From: Penicillium oxalicum
Taxonomy: Eukaryota; Ascomycota; Eurotiomycetes; Eurotiales; Aspergillaceae
Length of the DNA stretch: 64,000 nt
Direction of reading: 5' to 3'
NCBI RefSeq assembly: GCF_001723175.1
Contig: NC_064653.1
Span: 434,001 to 498,000, forward strand
The position numbers and the translations under genes are program-made. Under the pieces are notes generated by a model. It searched no databases. It was not told the origin of the DNA and saw only the letters and a program-made list of their open reading frames with translations. Positions 59,430 through 64,000 of the stretch are shown in pieces; positions within the stretch are counted from its first letter, which is position 1; the number at the start of each line of letters is the position of its first letter.

Positions 59430-61821
59430 GTTCGGACAGGAATATTCAATGAGGGGGCTAGCAATTTGGGGGGGGGGAGGATTCAATTGTTTCTCTCCTC
59501 CAGAAGAATATGCAGAACTCGAACAATTTGAAGTAGAGCTTGGCTCATCATCACTTGCGAGGAGAATTCGGGGCACTTGCCAACGCCTCGTACATTCAAT
59601 TGATCCACAACCCACTACCACCTATTTTTCTTTTTCCTCTCCCATTTTCGCAACAAAAATAAGGAAAGAAAAGAAGAAAAAAAAAAGGCAAAAACTTAAA
59701 ATTCCCTCCACCCTCTCTGGTGTTGATGATTCGGCTTTCGTACCTGGGATGGTTATAGTCCGCAGTCCAACCCCCATCTTGGGTTGCGATTTGCTATGGA
59801 GAGGAACCCTTTTTCTCTCTCCATCACAGGCCTGTGGTAAGGTTTCTGGCCCAAAGCTTGTCCACCATGACGCTTTCCTCCTGAGCATCCTGTCCAGTCT
59901 GTGGCCAACGAGAGGTGATGACCAAGTTGGAAATTTGGATCGCAGGGGGATGGTGGGTATAGTAAAAACAAAAAAAAGAGGGAAAAAAAACTAAACCTAG
60001 AAAGGAAGAAAAAAAAAAAAAGAGAAAGACTGGACTGACCCCTGCACCGACGAACCAAAATCTTTGCACCCCGTCTCGATCCACAAATTGAGATTCCTTT
60101 GCACGATACCAATACCACCTCTCGCCCCCGCTACTAACTCGACTCGTTCCGCCCCTCCTGTCGGTGGGCGTGTCAAGTGGATCACGATATCAATTGAATC
60201 GAATCGTGTCTGAACCAGCCGAGGTCAGTCCACCGGGGGGTCCACCAGCGATCGACTGTACAGTGCAAGGTCCTTTGCCCGCCCTATTGGTGCAGGACTG
60301 GATGGGCATCGACTCTTGGTGCGTGACGGATTCCCCCTCCCTGTGGAACCGATTTGACGCAATGATAGCGTCTCGGGGGGACCCAGTCTTTCTCGGTGGA
60401 CATTGAGACGCACCATATGTCCATGGTCGATGGGGGAGCAAGGCCTTCCGTCATGGGCAACGTCAACGTCGACTTGGGTCTTTGGACCCTGGGTGGAACC
60501 AAACTACAGCAACAACCAGTTCTGATCCGTGGCGGGACCAGGCTGGCTCCCACGTGAATCCCAACCTTGCTCTCGAAGCAGGTCAAGCATTTGACCATAA
60601 GTGGACGACAGTATCTCCATGTCCTGAGCACTCTGTATCCAACTGTACACTAGTGACTGTCCTCTCACCGAATCTCCCACCTTGACGAACCCCCGATCGA
60701 GATCTCGCGGCGCTAGTGTGTGTGGGAGTCGAACCCGATCGATGGACAGGCCGTCTTATCCCGGTCTAGTCCCAATCGGGCTTAGCGTTGTGGACCGTGG
60801 AAGTGGATCTGTGGCGTGGCTCGCGTCTGGTCCAGGCACCAAAAGTCTCTTTGACTGTCCCCGGTTGGGCATCCAATTTGTTTGCGATCCACGGACTGCT
60901 CCTGGATCTATCCCTATTTGTGCCTCTCTCTCTCTCTTTCGAACAAAGCGGTCTCGTCACCATTGTGACGGTGCTGACGTTGTGTGTGTGGAGAGGGAAA
61001 GGACTGGTGGGGGTTGGAAATCAGGTCCATTGATGTATACGGTAGGAGTGGGAAAAGATCAATCCTACAGGACCTATAGTGTTAGTAGGCTTAGGTTCGA
61101 CAGTCAGGTTATCTGGAATGGTGCAGGTGCCGACATGAGATCTCCATGGAATCAGATTTGAATTTTTTCAATTTCCAGGTCCTGTACTCCACGGCAGTCA
61201 TCATGCACGCAATGTCGTTTACTGTTCGAGTGGACTGGAGAAATGATCTTTGCGGCCACCCCCCCCCCCCCCCACCACCTGCACCTGGCTCAAATGGATG
61301 GCTGAAGGTATACATTCACCAACATCATGGTGGAGGTGATGTTCTGGTTTCGTTTCATCCACTGAGATGTCCTTTCGCCTTGAAGGTACATGAGTAATAC
61401 ATTGTACACCTCCCGTTACAAGGTGTCGAAAATGTCCGGTGCAATGGATATATAAGGTACTGAACCTAAGACGCTCAGTAACATAAACATCCCGCCCTCC
61501 ATCCAGCCAGACCTCCAACAAACAAGTCAACTACGTCCACGAGTCAAATCTTCAACCTTCCAACGCCCTCGCTCGATCCGATCGTGTGCTGGAATGAATC
61601 CTGGTCCCCGACATCACCCTTTTTGGATCACAATAGACTTGACCCGTTCACGTGGCCGGCCCGTTTTTGAATCTCGTGCACGTGGGACTTTTTCGTCCTG
61701 GCGCGCGGGTACTGATCGGATCAAAGGAGGGTGCCGTGGACATGAGAACCTTGCTTTCATTACCCAGCCACATTACATCGAGATTGATAATACAACGCTC
61801 TAACTTCTTTGTCATACAACT
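59430..61821. other. Intergenic region upstream of tRNA-Ala
   Basis: No gene is supported. It should contain the GMC promoter on its left. A-rich and T-rich runs lie near 59640-60030 and a 15-C run at 61259-61273. Confidence 0.5.
61259..61273. repeat. Homopolymer of 15 C
   Basis: An uninterrupted C run. Confidence 0.85.
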
Positions 61822-61893
61822 GGGCTTGTGGTTTAGTGGTATAATACTCCCTTAGCATGGGAGTGGTCCGGGGTTCGATTCCCCGCGAGTCCA
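61822..61893 (+). tRNA. tRNA-Ala(AGC)
   Basis: Seventy-two bases without an intron fold as a cloverleaf: acceptor GGGCTTG with CGAGTCC, a D arm with GGTTTAGTGGTATAAT, anticodon stem CTCCC/GGGAG around loop TTAGCAT (anticodon AGC), and T arm CGGGGTTCGATTCCCCG. The acceptor stem carries G3-U70, the alanine identity pair, which supports the anticodon call. Confidence 0.93.
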
Positions 61894-61897
61894 CTGA

Positions 61898-61912
61898 TTT
61901 TTGTCCTTTTTT
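61898..61912 (+). terminator. Pol III terminator of tRNA-Ala
   Basis: T5 and then T6 runs follow within 20 bases of the mature 3' end. Confidence 0.75.
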
Positions 61913-62854
61913 ACCCAATCCTCCCCAAGTAACCCCTTCTGAAACCCCTTCTGACTCCCTGTACTTTTTTTCTGTCTTCTTAGAGTGGTGAAACCCTCCG
62001 TCGAAACCTCGCAATGTACCCAGGGAATCGGATTTCCCACCGCGACCCATCGTTCCCGCGTCGACGGTCCAACTCCAACTCCCCCCCCCCCGGAAGACCC
62101 GGACAATACAGTACTGCCTATTGCCCACCCTAGATGTGAATCCCCTTCCGAGGATGTACCTCATGCGCCTTCGTTAATCAGATTGTCTTTTTGGCCCAAA
62201 TCAGACCGCTCATCAAAGGGGTGGAAACAGCCTCGACTGAGGGTCGACTCAAGAGTGTACACTTTTTTCCTTCTTATTTCTTGAAAATGATGCCTCTCCT
62301 TGCAGGATTGAGTGTTGACATAGCCTGGCATCCGGCATGGTATGGCCTTGACAGTGCAAGACCCTGGGGCCAACTGGCGGGTGGGTTGCGGGGTTTACTT
62401 CTCCACTGTGGGATAGCCGAGGCAGGGTTGGGGTAAGTACAGCAAGTCCAGTAGGCACTGGAGCAAAAGGAACACTCCGATGAGAGGACAGAGCCCAAGG
62501 AAAGGAGATACTGCGTACCAATAATGCAGTGCATAACATGCACATGGTTGGACCACAGCGTGGGGCACAAGACCAGAGAGAGAGAGAGAGAGGGGAAAGA
62601 CAATCATCTGCTTGTAGGATTGGTAAACAAGCCCCCCGCCTCCATACCGATCAGCATTCACAGTCATTCGTATTGGTCTCCGGGGGTTTAAATGCAGTGG
62701 ATGGTTCCCTCGACCCTCTTTCAAATCCTACCTGTTGTCCCAGTCAAAACAAGAGAGAGAGAGAGAAATCAACAAAACGGGAGGAACAAGAAAGAGAAAA
62801 ATCTCATTGTCGAGCCCTTCCAGCGTGTTTGTGTTCTTGCCCAGCACCGTCATC
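61913..62854. other. Intergenic region, hydrolase promoter
   Basis: GA-rich tracts (62574-62593, 62751-62765) lie in what should be the promoter and leader of the hydrolase. No gene was seen. Confidence 0.45.
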
Positions 62855-64000
62855 ATGGAATTTTCTCAATATACCGGCCCCAGTCAAGACTGGCTCGCGA
62901 TCGAGTCCACTCTACCTGCGATACCGCCATTACCACCCACGGAGCTGAGAGACCTTGTCAATAAAGGGCGCGAGGAACTGGCTGCGGAAGGCATCAAGGA
63001 CATCGGTATGTATGACCCATGCTTCCATGCCGATTCCCTTCTCTGCCAGATGCTTCTTTGGCCATCGACTGATTCGTATGTCTCGTGGCAATCCCTTACG
63101 AATCAGCATCCCAAGTTCAAATCTACAACTTCAACGTGACCACGCGAGACGGGGCCACCCTGCAAGTATGCGTCTATCGACCCGCCGACATCGCCGCGTC
63201 CGAGAAACTGCCCGTCTACATCCATCTGCACGGTGGAGGCTTTCTCTTCGGCACTCTCACCTCCGAAGATGGCATCTGTGCGCGTATCGTGGTCTCTCAC
63301 ATGCAGAACCACACCCCCGTGGTCGTCTTCAATGTCAATTACCGCCACACGCCCGAGCATCCATTCCCCACCGCATGGAATGACGTCGAAGATGCCTTTG
63401 TCTGGCTGCATGACAATATGGACCGGATCGGCGGTCTGGCCGACCAGGTCGTGGTCGGCGGCATCTCCGCTGGCGCTCAATTGACCCTCTCCTTGACCCT
63501 GACGCAATTATACGGTGATAACGAGCGGGTGAAAGCGTGCCCCAAGATCCGTGGACAGGTCCTGATGATCCCCTGCCTCGTGCAGAGAGTGCACTATGGG
63601 TCTCGGACGGAGATGCTGAGCAGTCCCGAGGTCTCGAGCTACGTGACCTGTGCTGATGCACCGATCTTGCCCGTCAGCAGAATCGAATTGTTCATGAAGT
63701 TGCTTGATCTGGACAAATATTCGGGTGCGGATGCGGCTAGGAACTTACGCCTGAATCCGGGTAATGCCACCGCGGACCAAGTCAAGAACCTGCCTCCTAC
63801 CACCTTTGGGATTGCCGGAAATGATCCGCTTCGTGATGAGGGTCTCCTCTTTGCCAAGTTGCTCTGTGAGAATGGGTGAGCCAGACTATCTTCCCCGAGG
63901 ATCTGGGAGGAAAAGCGGGGGAAAGAAAAGGATGACCGGATGATTGCTAACCCAAGTCTTGCGTCCAGAGTACCGGCCGATGTTCATGTATTCCCCGGTG
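62855..64000 (+). CDS. Alpha/beta hydrolase (HSL-type esterase/lipase), partial at right edge
   Basis: Exons are 62855-63005, 63107-63875 and 63969 onward past the window end. The start is the ATG of MEFSQYTGPSQDW. The first intron is 101 nt with a CTGAT branch-like word. HGGG at residues 92-95 forms the oxyanion hole of the hormone-sensitive-lipase family, GISAG (Ser171) is the nucleophile elbow, and GNDPLRDEG (Asp290) carries the acid residue. The catalytic His must lie beyond position 64000. There is no signal peptide, so it is probably cytosolic. Family members hydrolyse esters of small molecules, and some act in secondary metabolism or detoxification. The substrate is not readable. It stands about 3.4 kb from the GMC gene, divergent from it. 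Confidence 0.9.

Noticed and set aside
56860..64000. Secondary-metabolite cluster formed by the GMC oxidoreductase and the hydrolase
   Set aside because: Only two tailoring-type genes, 3.4 kb apart and separated by a tRNA. No core synthase, regulator or transporter in reach.

Overview
The window is nuclear DNA of a filamentous ascomycete, most likely of the order Eurotiales (Aspergillus/Penicillium relatives). The evidence is short spliceosomal introns (about 50-190 nt) with GT...AG ends and CTAAY/CTGAY-like branch sites, two intron-containing tRNA-Leu(CAA) genes, and fungal families such as Rrb1, Tem1/Spg1, Lag1 ceramide synthase, Ste50, a CBM18-bearing chitin deacetylase and a CAND1 that ends after its N-terminal part, an arrangement described in Aspergillus (CandA-N). 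No bacterial-type operon, CRISPR array, rRNA or intact transposon was seen.

Layout: 1-12.6 kb has no gene I can support. At 12.6-19.9 kb lie the ribosome-assembly WD40 protein Rrb1 (minus), the septation GTPase Tem1/Spg1 (plus, divergent from Rrb1) and a proline-rich transglutaminase-like protein of the Cyk3 type (plus). At 20-26.5 kb only two tandem tRNA-Leu(CAA) genes are visible. A sugar transporter sits at 26.6-28.3 kb, a Lag1 ceramide synthase at 31.2-32.8 kb, and a doubtful, stop-interrupted ORF next to a 26-G run at 34.0-34.8 kb. At 36.2-38.3 kb are an Asn/Gly/Ser-rich disordered protein and a glyoxalase-like protein. At 38.5-41.7 kb three small minus-strand genes share a C-terminal motif and look like a tandemly duplicated family of unknown function. 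At 42.3-47.2 kb come a mitochondrial charged-tail protein (minus), CandA-N (plus) and a chitin deacetylase (plus). At 47.8-52.0 kb are an AT-hook protein and the Ste50 MAPK adaptor (both minus). At 55.2 kb is a small unrecognised protein preceded by an (AG)34 repeat. At 56.9-59.4 kb is a secreted GMC oxidoreductase with a one-base frameshift (minus), followed by a tRNA-Ala(AGC) at 61.8 kb and an alpha/beta hydrolase that runs off the right edge.

The genes do not form one pathway. Several neighbours are functionally suggestive: Tem1 and the Cyk3-type protein both belong to septation/cytokinesis, and Ste50 and the chitin deacetylase fit signalling and cell-wall biology. Gene density is low for this group (about 18 protein genes in 64 kb), and the long intergenic parts are rich in mononucleotide runs, microsatellites and TAGGTA/TACCTA-like words. 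Exon limits were derived by hand from reading frame, splice consensus and family motifs. No database search was run, and family names rest on remembered motifs.
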